In this document: piece by piece, positions 44,687 through 53,141 of the stretch
Numbering within the stretch: the first letter of the stretch is position 1
How the letters are laid out: every line of letters starts with the position of its first letter
Translations under genes and position numbers: made by a program
Origin: Streptomyces violaceusniger Tu 4113
GTDB taxonomy: Bacteria > Actinomycetota > Actinomycetes > Streptomycetales > Streptomycetaceae
Reading direction: 5' to 3'
Assembly: GCF_000147815.2 (NCBI RefSeq)
Contig: NC_015957.1
Span: 7,378,001-7,442,000, forward strand
DNA: 64,000 nucleotides
Notes under the pieces: model-generated
The model's database searches: none
What the model was told of the DNA's origin: nothing
The model's input: only the letters and a program-made list of their open reading frames with translations

Positions 44687-45799
44687 TCAGCGGGTGGGCG
44701 CGGCGGTCAGTTCGAATTCGGCGCGGTCGGACTCGACTCCGTTGATCTGAAGGGAGATCGCGTGCCGTCCGGGGTAGTAGCGGCGTGTCGTGATCGGCCG
44801 GAACGAGTACTCCCGTGTGACCTGGATCTGTTCGCCCGGTGCGAGGGTGCGGGTGGTGAGCTTGAAGGTCTTGCCGCTCTGTGCTCCGTTGGCCTTGCGG
44901 TGGTGCACGACGTAGTCGATCGCGAGTCGCGCCTGGGCATCGCCGATGTTGCGGATCGACGCGGTGAAGCGGACCGTTCCGCCGAACGGGACGGTGTCCC
45001 GGTCCAGGTCAGGACCGTCGACCTCCAAGGCTGCGGGAGCGAAGCCGAGCAGTTCCAGAGCACCGGGGTGGCCGCGCTTGACGAGGGTGCGCAGCCCGTG
45101 GCGCACCAGGCGTGCGGTGGTGGTCTCGGGGTGGTCCAGCCAGCGGCGGGCTGCGCCGAGAACGACCTCGGGGTGGTCGCGGCTGAGGTCGTTGAGATGG
45201 TTGGCGACCGAGCGGCGCACGTACTCGCTCTCGTCCCGGTAGAGGGCGTCCAGGATGGGGATGGTCGCTGCGGGGCGGGCCAGGATGTCCGGCACCCGTA
45301 CCGACCAGGGAAGGTAGGGGCGGGTGCCTTCGGAGGCGAGCCTGCGCACGTCGGCGTCGGGCGAGCCGGTCCAGCCGCCGATGATGATGCCAAGGGCCCG
45401 GTCGAGATCGTGCCGGAGCAGGGTCCGGATGGCGAACTCCGAGGACAGGCGCCCGGTGAGGCTCGCGAGCAGCTCCATCGCGTCGTCGAAGGCCGCCGGT
45501 TCGCCCTCCTGGACAGCGCGGGTGGCGAGAGCACTGATGACGGGCCAGATCAGCCAGCCGGTGAACTGCGCGTCCTCGCGGGCGATGCGGACGGTGCGCG
45601 CCAGTGCGGCGTAGTCGCCGGGAAGGTCCGCGAGCAGCGCATCGCGCAGCAGGTCGGCGCGCTCGCGCAGGGACAGTACGTCGATCTGCCGGGACGCCGC
45701 GCGCAATGCCGTGAGCTCGGCCTGCGGGGCGGCGGCCCGGATCGCGCGGGTGAGGCTGCGGGCGGTGTGGCGGCCGATGAGTTCGTCGGCGAAGGGCAT
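44687..45799 (-). CDS. AlkD-like DNA alkylation repair protein
   Basis: 370 residues from ATG 45799, 10 nt after the upstream stop. The open frame extends further upstream but only through other genes, so that is rejected. HEAT-like repeats are clear: MELLASLTGRLSSEFAIRTL, ALYRDESEYVRRSVANHLND, RWLDHPETTTARLVRHGLRT. The C-terminal ~110 residues form an Ig-like beta domain (FTASIRNIGDAQARLAIDYV). AlkD-type glycosylases remove bulky or cationic alkylated bases; this C-terminal extension marks a common actinobacterial subgroup. Confidence 0.85.
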   Translation of the reverse strand: MPFADELIGRHTARSLTRAIRAAAPQAELTALRAASRQIDVLSLRERADLLRDALLADLPGDYAALARTVRIAREDAQFTGWLIWPVISALATRAVQEGEPAAFDDAMELLASLTGRLSSEFAIRTLLRHDLDRALGIIIGGWTGSPDADVRRLASEGTRPYLPWSVRVPDILARPAATIPILDALYRDESEYVRRSVANHLNDLSRDHPEVVLGAARRWLDHPETTTARLVRHGLRTLVKRGHPGALELLGFAPAALEVDGPDLDRDTVPFGGTVRFTASIRNIGDAQARLAIDYVVHHRKANGAQSGKTFKLTTRTLAPGEQIQVTREYSFRPITTRRYYPGRHAISLQINGVESDRAEFELTAAPTR

Positions 45800-45809
45800 G
45801 GGCGGGTCC

Positions 45810-46112
45810 TCACATGCGGTACTGCAGCGCGGTGGTGATCTGCCAGTCGACGCTGTCGTGGTCGATCGTCGCGTGTACGGGAGAGTCCGCCATCTCTCCG
45901 GTGATGCCGGCCGCGCCGGCGCGTGCGTGCGGCAGGCTGTCGTAGGCAACGATGTCGATGATGCGTCCGTCGTTGGTCCCGACGATACGTCGCCACAGGA
46001 ATCCGGGCTGGCGTTGGAGGTAGGCGTTGATGTCGGCGTTCGCCTCGACGAAGTCCTTGGCGGTGCGGCCCGCAGCAGGGCGCAAGGTGGTGATTTCGAG
46101 TGTCTCGGCCAT
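45810..46112 (-). CDS. Antibiotic-biosynthesis-monooxygenase-like small protein
   Basis: 100 residues from ATG 46112. LEITTLRPAAGRTAKDFVEA NADINAYLQRQPGFLWRRIV and IIDIVAYDS form the ferredoxin-like ABM/dimeric alpha-beta barrel pattern. Family members bind quinone-like or haem ligands, or are uncharacterised. It is the first gene of a two-gene operon with the AlkD-like protein. Confidence 0.7.
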   Translation of the reverse strand: MAETLEITTLRPAAGRTAKDFVEANADINAYLQRQPGFLWRRIVGTNDGRIIDIVAYDSLPHARAGAAGITGEMADSPVHATIDHDSVDWQITTALQYRM

Positions 46113-46242
46113 GATGTGTCCCGTTCTCGTAGCACGGTGTCGTTCGACGCCGGCGGTGCTGGCCTGCCAGGTGTTCGGGCGAGTGGCAGTGTCTCGCTCC
46201 GGAGCCGGGGAGTCAGGCTCGGTTCTCGACGCCCGTGCGGGG

Positions 46243-47298
46243 TCAGCGGACGAATGCCTCGGCGGCCAGGCCGTTGATCGTGGTGTCGCCCTGCTGGAAG
46301 CCGACCATGGACTCGATCATGTTGTGCGGGTAGTCGAGGCTGGGCGCCGTGAGGGTGTCCAGTTCGGCGACCTGCGCCTCGGTGAGCATGACGTCCAGTG
46401 AGGCCAGATTCGCGATCAGCTGCTCCTGTGTGCGGGCGCCGATGAGCGTGGAGGTCACCTCGGATCGCTGACGGACCCAGGCGAGCGCCACGGCGGCGAC
46501 GGTCGTGCCAAGGCTCTGGGCGATCTTTTCGAGAGCGTCGAGGAGGGTGAAGGTGGATTCGCCCAGGTAGGCGGCGGCGTAGGCAGTGCGCCCGGAGCCG
46601 GCGACCTCGGTGGCGGTGCGTGAGTACTTGCCGGACAGGGTGCCGCTGGCCAGCGGGCTCCACGGTGTGATGCCGAGCCCGAAGCGGCGGGCGGCGCCGA
46701 AGGTTTCCCCTTCTACGCTGCGGGCCAGCAGGGAGTACTCCACCTGGAGGGCGGCGATGGCCTCCCAGTCGCGCAGCCGGGCGGTAGCGGCGGCCTCCGC
46801 GACCCACCAGGCCGGCACGTTGGACAGCCCGATGGCGTGGATCTTCCCGGCACGTACCAGGTCGGTCAGGGTGGACAGGGTCTCTTCCATCGGGGTGTGC
46901 CGGTCCCACTGGTGCATCCAGTACAGGTCGATGTAGTCGGTGTTCAACCGGCGCAGGGAGGCGTCGAGTTGGGCACGGATCGCCTTGCGGCTGGCTCCGC
47001 CGGAGTTCGGGTCGTCGGCCGCCATGTTGCCGCCGAACTTCGTCGCCAGCACGACGCGGTCCCGGGCTCCGGGACGCTGGTCGAAGTAGCGGCCCAGGGT
47101 CTCCTCGGAGGCGCCCTTGTTGTACATGTTGGCGGTGTCCACGAAGTTGCCGCCGGCGTCGCGGTAGTGGTCGAGGAGCGCGAACGAGGCTTCGGGGGCG
47201 GAGCCCCAGCTGCCGTCGTCGAAGTTCATCGCGCCGAATGCCAGCGGGCTCACGCGCAGACCGGAGCGGCCCAGGGTGCGGTACGAGGTGAGAGACAT
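46243..47298 (-). CDS. Aldo/keto reductase
   Basis: 351 residues from ATG 47298 with GAAGGAACACC upstream. Catalytic Asp54, Tyr59 (VDTANMYNKG), Lys87 (ATKFGG) and His129 (YWMHQWDRH) are present, and IGARTQEQLIANLASLD binds the NADP phosphate. It belongs to the YajO/general-stress-protein-69-like group. The promoter contains the same operator block as the first AKR (39228-39300). Confidence 0.92.
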   Translation of the reverse strand: MSLTSYRTLGRSGLRVSPLAFGAMNFDDGSWGSAPEASFALLDHYRDAGGNFVDTANMYNKGASEETLGRYFDQRPGARDRVVLATKFGGNMAADDPNSGGASRKAIRAQLDASLRRLNTDYIDLYWMHQWDRHTPMEETLSTLTDLVRAGKIHAIGLSNVPAWWVAEAAATARLRDWEAIAALQVEYSLLARSVEGETFGAARRFGLGITPWSPLASGTLSGKYSRTATEVAGSGRTAYAAAYLGESTFTLLDALEKIAQSLGTTVAAVALAWVRQRSEVTSTLIGARTQEQLIANLASLDVMLTEAQVAELDTLTAPSLDYPHNMIESMVGFQQGDTTINGLAAEAFVR

Positions 47299-47379
47299 GG
47301 TGTTCCTTCTGAAAGAGAGCGGTGGGTTGTGGACACCACACTCGCTCACGGGGCAGTGAAGAGGGAGGCTGTGTGAGGG

Positions 47380-47396
47380 TGGGTGTCCCGCACCCA
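47380..47396. promoter_or_regulatory. TGGGTG-N5-CACCCA operator, site 2
   Basis: TGGGTGTCCCGCACCCA, 82 bp upstream of the AKR start. The flanking GAGGGAGGCTGTGTGAGGG block and the ACCACACTCG box match site 1. Confidence 0.75.
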
Positions 47397-47534
47397 GGCA
47401 AGGGCCCGGACCTGTGCGAAGACCACTCTCTGCGTCGCTGGAGACGTTCGGGATCGAGGCTCGGTGCGACGCAGTGCTCGGCCGGGGGCGTGGAGGCCGG
47501 TGTCGGCTGGTCGGTGCCGGCCGAGGCCTGACGC

Positions 47535-48974
47535 TCAGATGTGCGTCTCGGGGCGGTCGGGCCGCGCCCAGTGGGTGTGGAAGCTGCCTTCCTTGTCGGT
47601 GCGCTGGTAGGTGTGGGCGCCGAAGTAGTCGCGCTGTCCCTGGATCAGTGCGGCGGGCAGCCGTTCGGCGCGCAGGGTGTCGTAGTAGGACAGGGCCGCG
47701 GTGAATGCGGGGGTGGGCACGCCGCGCCGGGCGGTGGTGGCGACCACCTCGCGCCAGGGGACCTGGGCCGCGGTGATCTCCTGTGCGAAGGCCGGCTCGG
47801 CAAGCAGGCTGACGAGGTGGGGGTCGGCCGCGTGGGCGGTGCGGATGCGGTCGAGGAAGGCGGCGCGGATGATGCAGCCGCCCCGCCAGATGCCGGCCAC
47901 CGCTCCGAAGTCGATGTCCCAGCGGTAGGCAAGGGCGGCGTCCTGGATCATCTTGAAGCCCTGGTCGTAGGCGATCACCTTGGAGGCGTACAGCGCCTGT
48001 TCCACCTGGGCCGTGAAGCGCTCGGCCTCGGACCGTGTCAGCGGGATCGGTGTGCCGCCGGGCAGCGGCCGGTAAGCGGCCCTCAATGCCGGCTGACTGG
48101 ACGCGGCGCGGGCGAAGGTCGCCTGCGCGATGGCGGTGACGGGGGATCCCAGGTCCAGTGCGGTCTGCACGGTCAAGCGGCCGGTGCCCTTCTCACCCGC
48201 CGCGTCGGCGATCACGTCGGCGAACGGGCGCCCGGTGCCGGCATCCGTGTGGGAGAGGACCTCGGCGGTGATCTCGATCAGGTAGGAGTTCAGGCGCCCC
48301 TTGTTCCAGGTGCGGAAGATTCCGGCGATCTCGGCGGGGCTGTACTGCGCTACTTGGCGCAGCAGGTCGTAGGCCTCCGCGATGAGCTGCATGTCGGCGT
48401 ACTCGATGCCGTTGTGGACCATCTTCACGAAGTGGCCGGCGCCATCGGACCCGATGTGGGTGCTGCAGGGCTCCCCGTCGACGTGAGCGCTGATCGTCTC
48501 GAACATGGGGCCGAGGACGGCGTAGGACTCCTTGGAGCCGCCCGGCATGATGGACGGCCCGTTGAGCGCGCCCTCCTCGCCGCCGGAGATGCCCGCTCCG
48601 ACAAAGTGGATGCCGCGCTCCTGCAGGGCGGCCTCTCGGCGGCGGGTGTCGGCGAAGTGGGCGTTCCCACCGTCGATGATCATGTCGCCGGGCTCCAGGA
48701 GCAGGGCGAACTCGTCGAGGACCGCGTCCGTGGCGACCCCCGCCTGCACCATGATCATGAGTCGGCGTGGGCGCTGCAGGGCGTCCACGAACTCCCGCGC
48801 CGTTTTGGCCGGCACGAAAGTGCCCTCATCGCCGAACTCCTCCACGAGGGACCGGGTCCGGGCCGCGGTCCGGTTGTGGACGGCGACGGTGTAGCCGTGG
48901 CGGGCGAAGTTGCGGGCCAGGTTGCGGCCCATCACCGCGAGTCCGGTGACGCCGATGTGCGCTTGCGCGTTCAT
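47535..48974 (-). CDS. gnd: 6-phosphogluconate dehydrogenase, decarboxylating
   Basis: 479 residues from ATG 48974. NADP-binding GLAVMGRNLARNFARHGYTV with NRT, the GAGISGGEEGALNGPSIMPG substrate loop, catalytic KMVHNGIEYADMQLIAEAYD and the C-terminal GQRDYFGAHTYQRTDKEG tail are all present. It converts 6-phosphogluconate to ribulose 5-phosphate with NADPH, in the oxidative pentose phosphate pathway. Full length, so a functional copy. Placement next to NADPH-using reductases and a peroxiredoxin suggests NADPH supply during stress; the link is inferred. Confidence 0.97.
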   Translation of the reverse strand: MNAQAHIGVTGLAVMGRNLARNFARHGYTVAVHNRTAARTRSLVEEFGDEGTFVPAKTAREFVDALQRPRRLMIMVQAGVATDAVLDEFALLLEPGDMIIDGGNAHFADTRRREAALQERGIHFVGAGISGGEEGALNGPSIMPGGSKESYAVLGPMFETISAHVDGEPCSTHIGSDGAGHFVKMVHNGIEYADMQLIAEAYDLLRQVAQYSPAEIAGIFRTWNKGRLNSYLIEITAEVLSHTDAGTGRPFADVIADAAGEKGTGRLTVQTALDLGSPVTAIAQATFARAASSQPALRAAYRPLPGGTPIPLTRSEAERFTAQVEQALYASKVIAYDQGFKMIQDAALAYRWDIDFGAVAGIWRGGCIIRAAFLDRIRTAHAADPHLVSLLAEPAFAQEITAAQVPWREVVATTARRGVPTPAFTAALSYYDTLRAERLPAALIQGQRDYFGAHTYQRTDKEGSFHTHWARPDRPETHI

Positions 48975-49031
48975 GCTGCTCTCTTTCTGTGGTGCCTGTG
49001 CGGCGTGGAACGACTGGGGTGTGCACGACTG

Positions 49032-49937
49032 TCAGGGGTGCTGTGGGCCCATGGCCGTGAGGTAGGTGAGGGCCTGTGCGCTGCGGCCGCCCGGGGCGGG
49101 AGTTCCGATCAGCAGTTGCTGTCCCGGGGCGGCCGGTGCGCTGACGACGCGGTAGGTGAGCTCGATGCGCCCGGCAGCGGGGTGGACGACGGTCCCGTAC
49201 GCGCGGTCGAGTGCGGTTGCCGTGTCGCCCGCGCAGTGGCCGGTGAAGTCGGCCATTTGTGGTGACAGTTCGGCGATGAGGTCCTCGATCTCGGTGTCGT
49301 CCGGCAACCAAAGGGCATTGCGGCGCAGGGCGAGCAGGGAGACGGTCACGGCCAGGGGCCACTGGGCGAAGTAGGTCTTTGCCCGCGGGTGGGTGAAGAG
49401 GATCCGGGTCAGGTTCAGTGCGCCGCCAGCGCACTCGGCGCCGTCGGTGAAGGGTGACAGCAGGGCCTGTGCCGGGGCGTTGGCCGCCAGGATGTCGAGG
49501 CAGGGGCTCAGCACGTAAGCCGCTGCCTGGTGGGATGCCTCCAACAGCTGAAGGAGTGGTGGCGGCACACGCTCGCGTGCGCAGTCGGAGCGCAGACTCG
49601 GGTTGAGTCCGGCGAGACGGAACAGATGGGCTCGCGCGTCCGGCGCCAACTGCAGCGCCCGGCCGAGGGCTTCGACCGTCTGGGGCGAGGGGTTTCGCTC
49701 CCGGCCCTGCTCCAGCCGGCTGTAGTGGTCGGCGCTGACTCCCGACAGGACGGACACCTCCTGCCGGCGAAGACCCTCGACCCTGCGGGTACGACGGCCG
49801 GTGCTCAGGCCGACGTCCGCGGGCATCAGCCGGGAGCGTGTGGTCCGCAGGAACTCCCCAAGCGGGTTGTCCTGTGACCGCGCGCCGTTGTCGCGCGCGG
49901 AGCCCGGGGGCGGCGCGGCCGGTACCTGCATGCGCAT
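49032..49937 (-). CDS. XRE regulator with MmyB-like ligand domain
   Basis: 301 residues from ATG 49937. N-terminal HTH_31/XRE (GLRRQEVSVLSGVSADHYSR LEQGRERNPS) is followed by an MmyB-type PAS-like domain (SPCLDILAANAPAQALLSPF, RILFTHPRAKTYFAQW, GRIELTYRVVSAPAAPGQQL). Actinomycete members of this family regulate neighbouring oxidoreductases; fatty acids or other lipids have been suggested as ligands for MmyB domains. It may act at the TGGGTG-N5-CACCCA sites nearby. Confidence 0.88.
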   Translation of the reverse strand: MRMQVPAAPPPGSARDNGARSQDNPLGEFLRTTRSRLMPADVGLSTGRRTRRVEGLRRQEVSVLSGVSADHYSRLEQGRERNPSPQTVEALGRALQLAPDARAHLFRLAGLNPSLRSDCARERVPPPLLQLLEASHQAAAYVLSPCLDILAANAPAQALLSPFTDGAECAGGALNLTRILFTHPRAKTYFAQWPLAVTVSLLALRRNALWLPDDTEIEDLIAELSPQMADFTGHCAGDTATALDRAYGTVVHPAAGRIELTYRVVSAPAAPGQQLLIGTPAPGGRSAQALTYLTAMGPQHP

Positions 49938-49991
49938 CTGCGTTCCTTCCCGGCGCAGCGCACCCCTACAGGGCGTGCCCGCCGACGAACT

Positions 49992-50447
49992 TCAGACGGC
50001 GGGCTGTTCCTTGAGGTGGTAGCGGGTGTCGCCGGTGAAGTCGATGGTGACCTCCCGCCGGGCGAAAGACCACGCGCCCTCCCGCCGCTGGAAGCGGTCG
50101 CGGTACCGGCCGCCCGCCACCATCTGCAGCGGCAGGAGACCGGGCACCGACTGGAGGATGTTGTAGTAGGAGCCCGCGACGGCAGTGTCGTCGTCCTCGT
50201 TCACCTCGATGAGGATGTTCGTCGTGATGTGCCGGGTACGCAGCGTCCCGTCGTCGTGGACGACGAGCATCGAGCCGATCAGGTCCTCGATGGCCTTCGC
50301 GCCGCGCAGGCTCATCTCCCCGGACACGAAGTCGGCCTCATCGAAGAGAGCACCGAATCCTGCGAAGTCGCCCTCGTCCACGAGGTGCGAGTACCGGGCG
50401 ATGAGGTTCTCGATCTGCCGGGCGCTGGAGAGGGAGGCAGAAGACAT
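49992..50447 (-). CDS. NTF2/SnoaL-like protein
   Basis: 151 residues from ATG 50447. ARQIENLIARYSHLVDEGDF, AGFGALFDEADFVSGEM and WSFARREVTIDFTGDTRYHL match SnoaL_4-type proteins. Between the MmyB/XRE gene (54 bp downstream) and the 25-bp palindrome upstream. It probably belongs to that regulator's target set. Confidence 0.85.
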   Translation of the reverse strand: MSSASLSSARQIENLIARYSHLVDEGDFAGFGALFDEADFVSGEMSLRGAKAIEDLIGSMLVVHDDGTLRTRHITTNILIEVNEDDDTAVAGSYYNILQSVPGLLPLQMVAGGRYRDRFQRREGAWSFARREVTIDFTGDTRYHLKEQPAV

Positions 50448-50539
50448 GGCAGTGGCCTTTCAGCGGAGGATCGTGCCCGCCCCGTCCGGGCGGGCACCCT
50501 GAGTCTTTCTCCGCTGCGCCGGGCCAGGAAGGACGTGTG

Positions 50540-50564
50540 AACCTGGGTGTGACACACCCAGGTT
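50540..50564. promoter_or_regulatory. 25-bp perfect palindrome, TGGGTG-N5-CACCCA site 3
   Basis: AACCTGGGTGTG, a single A, CACACCCAGGTT: 12-bp perfect arms, 93 bp upstream of the SnoaL-like ATG. The core TGGGTG-N5-CACCCA equals sites 1 and 2, with outer arms added. This is the best operator in the window. Confidence 0.8.
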
Positions 50565-50744
50565 CAGCGGTCCGGCCCGGGGCTGGATCCGCGCATCGCC
50601 GGCTGCGGGCGGCAACGGGGCCGATCGTGGTCCGCCCGGTACCGCGCGCTCCGCGGGCCTCCAGGGCACGGGGCGCCCCAGCCGCGCCGGGATGGTGTGC
50701 CCGTCATGGCGGGGGGGGTGTGGCCGGTGCTCCCGGTCGGTCGT

Positions 50745-51221
50745 TCAGAGGAGAGCGAGTTCGGCGGTGAGCTTTTCCAGGGGCTGGTAGGTGAGTCCGA
50801 CGAGTGCCGTGTGCTTCCAGGCGATCCGTCCACCCGGTACGATCAGGAATACCGAGCGGCGCAGGCCGACGCCGGGGGCCGCGATGCCGAACAACCTGGC
50901 CACCTCGCGATCCGGATCGCTGAGCAGGGGCAGACGGAGGTCGTTCTTGCGGGCGAATTCCTCATGGCTGTCGACGTCTTGGGGACTGATGCCCCAGACC
51001 TCCGCACCCAGATCAGTGAACTGCTCAAGACCGCTGGAGTAGGAGCACAGCTGCTTGGTGCAGACGCCCGAGTTGTCCTGGGGATAGAAGGCGAGCACCA
51101 GGGGGTGTTCGCGCGCGGCGATGAACGTGTAGGTCCCCCGGGTGAACTCATCTCCCTTCAGCACGCCTCCGGAGAGGACGAATTCAGGTGCCAGGTTGCC
51201 TGTGTCGATCGAGCCGGCCAT
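50745..51221 (-). CDS. Peroxiredoxin (AhpC/TSA, BCP-like)
   Basis: 158 residues from ATG 51221. Thioredoxin fold with peroxidatic motif FYPQDNSGVCTKQLCSYS: Cys54, and a second Cys59 five residues on as in atypical 2-Cys BCP proteins; the canonical Thr before the Cys is replaced by Ser-Gly-Val. LRLPLLSDPDREVARLFGI and RRSVFLIVPGGRIAWKH are typical. It reduces hydroperoxides in the cytoplasm. Upstream lies a long inverted repeat. Confidence 0.87.
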   Translation of the reverse strand: MAGSIDTGNLAPEFVLSGGVLKGDEFTRGTYTFIAAREHPLVLAFYPQDNSGVCTKQLCSYSSGLEQFTDLGAEVWGISPQDVDSHEEFARKNDLRLPLLSDPDREVARLFGIAAPGVGLRRSVFLIVPGGRIAWKHTALVGLTYQPLEKLTAELALL

Positions 51222-51241
51222 ATGTATCTCCTCATGCGAGG

Positions 51242-51280
51242 CCACACGACTCGCGCGGATTGCCCGGACGAGTCGTGTGG
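51242..51280. promoter_or_regulatory. Inverted repeat upstream of peroxiredoxin
   Basis: CCACACGACTC (51242-51252) and GAGTCGTGTGG (51270-51280), 11-bp perfect arms 17 bp apart, immediately before the gene. It could be an operator pair or a 5'-leader hairpin. Confidence 0.6.
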
Positions 51281-51352
51281 GGATGTTCCCAGGTAGGGGG
51301 GGGTGTGAGGGGCGCAGGGGTCAGCGAGGTCGCGTGAGCGGCCCTCCCTGTG

Positions 51353-52231
51353 TCAGCGGGTGGCCGTCGCGGCGTGCAGGATCAGGCTGGTCACGGTGTC
51401 CGGGCGGGTGAGCATCACGGCGTGCGGCGCGTTGACCTCGGCGATGTGCGCATGGGCGCGCTCGGCCATGAAGCGCTGGGTGGCCGGGGGCAGGGCGTGG
51501 TCCTGGCGCGTCATCAAGTACCAGGAGGGGATGTCTTGCCAGGCGGCGTCGGTGACGGTCTCCTCCAGCGCCGCGGCGTTGATCGGCCGCTGCACGGCGG
51601 CAAGGCTGTTGGCCTTGCGCGCGGACAGGGAACCGGCGAACACGTCACGGTACTTGTCGGGCTTGATGTACACGTCCACGCCGCTCGCGCCGTTGCCCGC
51701 GTCGAAGGGGATGGGATTCAGCGCGTCGGGGGTGGCGTGGGAGCCCGGGTCCTTGGCGGCCAGCGCGCCGACCGTCTCGCCCTTGGCCGGGGCGAAGGCA
51801 GCGGCGTAGACGAGTGCCTTCACGTTGTGCTCCTGGGCGGCCGCCTCGCTGATGACCGCGCCGCCGTAGGAGTGTCCGACCAGGACCACGGGGCCGTCGA
51901 TGCTCTCGATGCGGCTCTTGACGTAGGCGGCGTCAGAGGCGAGCCCGCGCAGGGGGTTGGCGAGCGCTTGCACGGGATAGCCCTGGGCCTGCAGCCGGTC
52001 GATCACCGGGCTCCAGCTGGAGGAGTCGGCCCAGGCGCCGTGCACGAGCACAACGGTCGGCTTGGTGGCCGCGTGCGAAGAGGTGCCGGCAGCCGAGACA
52101 GCCGCCGGCCCCGCACCGGACGCGCCATGGGCAAGGGTCGGCACCGCGGCGGCGGCCAGGGCGGTAGCAGCGGCAAGGGCGAGCAGGGCGCGGCGCGAAC
52201 GGCGCGCGGGCTGGGTGTGACGACGGGACAT
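51353..52231 (-). CDS. Secreted alpha/beta hydrolase
   Basis: 292 residues from ATG 52231. A Tat-like signal (SRRHTQPARRSRRALLALAA) with cleavage near AHGAS precedes VVLVHGAWADSSSWSPVIDR, the nucleophile elbow GHSYGG (Ser121) and the catalytic His in NAPHAVML near residue 270. It resembles actinobacterial esterase-like hydrolases related to salicylate esterase/MES proteins. Divergent from a TetR gene; palindromes in the gap suggest repression by it. Substrate unknown. Confidence 0.88.
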   Translation of the reverse strand: MSRRHTQPARRSRRALLALAAATALAAAAVPTLAHGASGAGPAAVSAAGTSSHAATKPTVVLVHGAWADSSSWSPVIDRLQAQGYPVQALANPLRGLASDAAYVKSRIESIDGPVVLVGHSYGGAVISEAAAQEHNVKALVYAAAFAPAKGETVGALAAKDPGSHATPDALNPIPFDAGNGASGVDVYIKPDKYRDVFAGSLSARKANSLAAVQRPINAAALEETVTDAAWQDIPSWYLMTRQDHALPPATQRFMAERAHAHIAEVNAPHAVMLTRPDTVTSLILHAATATR

Positions 52232-52287
52232 GGGTGTGCCTTCTTCGCATCAGTGGCAGGAGGAAGCCCGCAGAATCTTAGGGAGAC

Positions 52288-52297
52288 AGAACGTTCT
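52288..52297. promoter_or_regulatory. AGAACGTTCT palindrome (hydrolase promoter)
   Basis: Perfect 10-bp palindrome 57 bp upstream of the alpha/beta hydrolase start; shares the GAACG half with the palindrome at 52456. Confidence 0.6.
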
Positions 52298-52455
52298 CTC
52301 CGCCTTGGACCGTAGCGCGCACTGTCCCGGCGGTCAACGTGACATGTGGATAGCGAGTGGCTCCGCACACCTCACTGTTGACCGCTTGTGAGGCATACAG
52401 AGGCAGGGCATTGAGACAGGGTGAGGGGACGAGTCGCGCGGGGCGGATCCGGGTA

Positions 52456-52467
52456 GAACGGCCGTTC
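52456..52467. promoter_or_regulatory. GAACGGCCGTTC palindrome (tetR promoter)
   Basis: Perfect 12-bp palindrome 16 bp upstream of the TetR GTG start. With the 52288 site it forms a plausible operator pair in the divergent region. Confidence 0.65.
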
Positions 52468-52482
52468 CAGTACAGTGGGGCT

Positions 52483-53073
52483 GTGAACGCATCCCACTCC
52501 TCCGCGGCAGCGTCTCCGGCCCGTACCCGGTTGCTGGAGACGGCTTCCAACGTCTTCTACGCCGACGGCATCCGCCACGTCGGCGTGGACCGCATCATCG
52601 CCGAGGCCCAGGTCACCCGGGCCACCTTCTACCGGCACTTCCCCAGCAAGGAAGACCTCGTACTCGCCCATGTCGAGCAGCGCGACCAGCAAATCAGGTC
52701 AGCGGTGACGGAGGCCTTCCGGACGACCACTGATCCCGAAGCCCTGCTCATCATGTTGATGGCAGGCATCGGGGAGGAGATCTGCGGCCCCGGATTCCGG
52801 GGCTGCCCGTTCATCAACGCCGCCGCCGAGTACCCCGACCCCGAGCACCCCGTCCGGCAAGCCGTCCAGGCCCACCGGTCCTGGTTCCGGCAGACCGTCC
52901 AGAACCTCGTCGCCGCCGCGGGCTGTCCGGACAGCGAGCACACCACCGCCGTGCTGGTGCTGCTGCGGGACGGAGCGATGGCCGGGGGCAACCTGGACGA
53001 TCCCGCCTCAGTGCGCGATCACCTGATGCGGACGGCGCGTGCCGTCCTGGCAGAGGGGCGCAGCGTCCGGTAG
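52483..53073 (+). CDS. TetR/AcrR family regulator
   Basis: 196 residues from GTG 52483 (a longer frame would include the palindrome and is rejected). HTH: ARTRLLETASNVFYADGIRH VGVDRIIAEAQVTRATFYRH FPSKEDLV. The C-terminal domain contains GFRGCPFINAAAEYPDPEHP VRQAVQAHR, the TetR_C_33-like signature. It probably represses itself and the divergent hydrolase. Confidence 0.92.
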   Translation: MNASHSSAAASPARTRLLETASNVFYADGIRHVGVDRIIAEAQVTRATFYRHFPSKEDLVLAHVEQRDQQIRSAVTEAFRTTTDPEALLIMLMAGIGEEICGPGFRGCPFINAAAEYPDPEHPVRQAVQAHRSWFRQTVQNLVAAAGCPDSEHTTAVLVLLRDGAMAGGNLDDPASVRDHLMRTARAVLAEGRSVR

Positions 53074-53141
53074 CACCGGCCACAGCGCCGTTTTCCTCGT
53101 CGCCCCTTTCCGCCGTCCCTCACGAGCCAGTAGGTCGGAAA

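Noticed and set aside
44474..45838. Plus-strand 454-codon frame and a 904-codon minus-strand run-through up to 47401
   Set aside because: The plus frame is a shadow of the AlkD-like gene. The minus run-through merges AlkD with out-of-frame translation of the ABM-like and AKR genes; the ATG at 45799 after a 10-nt gap is a better start.
47541..49265. Plus-strand 574-codon frame
   Set aside because: Antisense shadow of gnd, which has all catalytic motifs.
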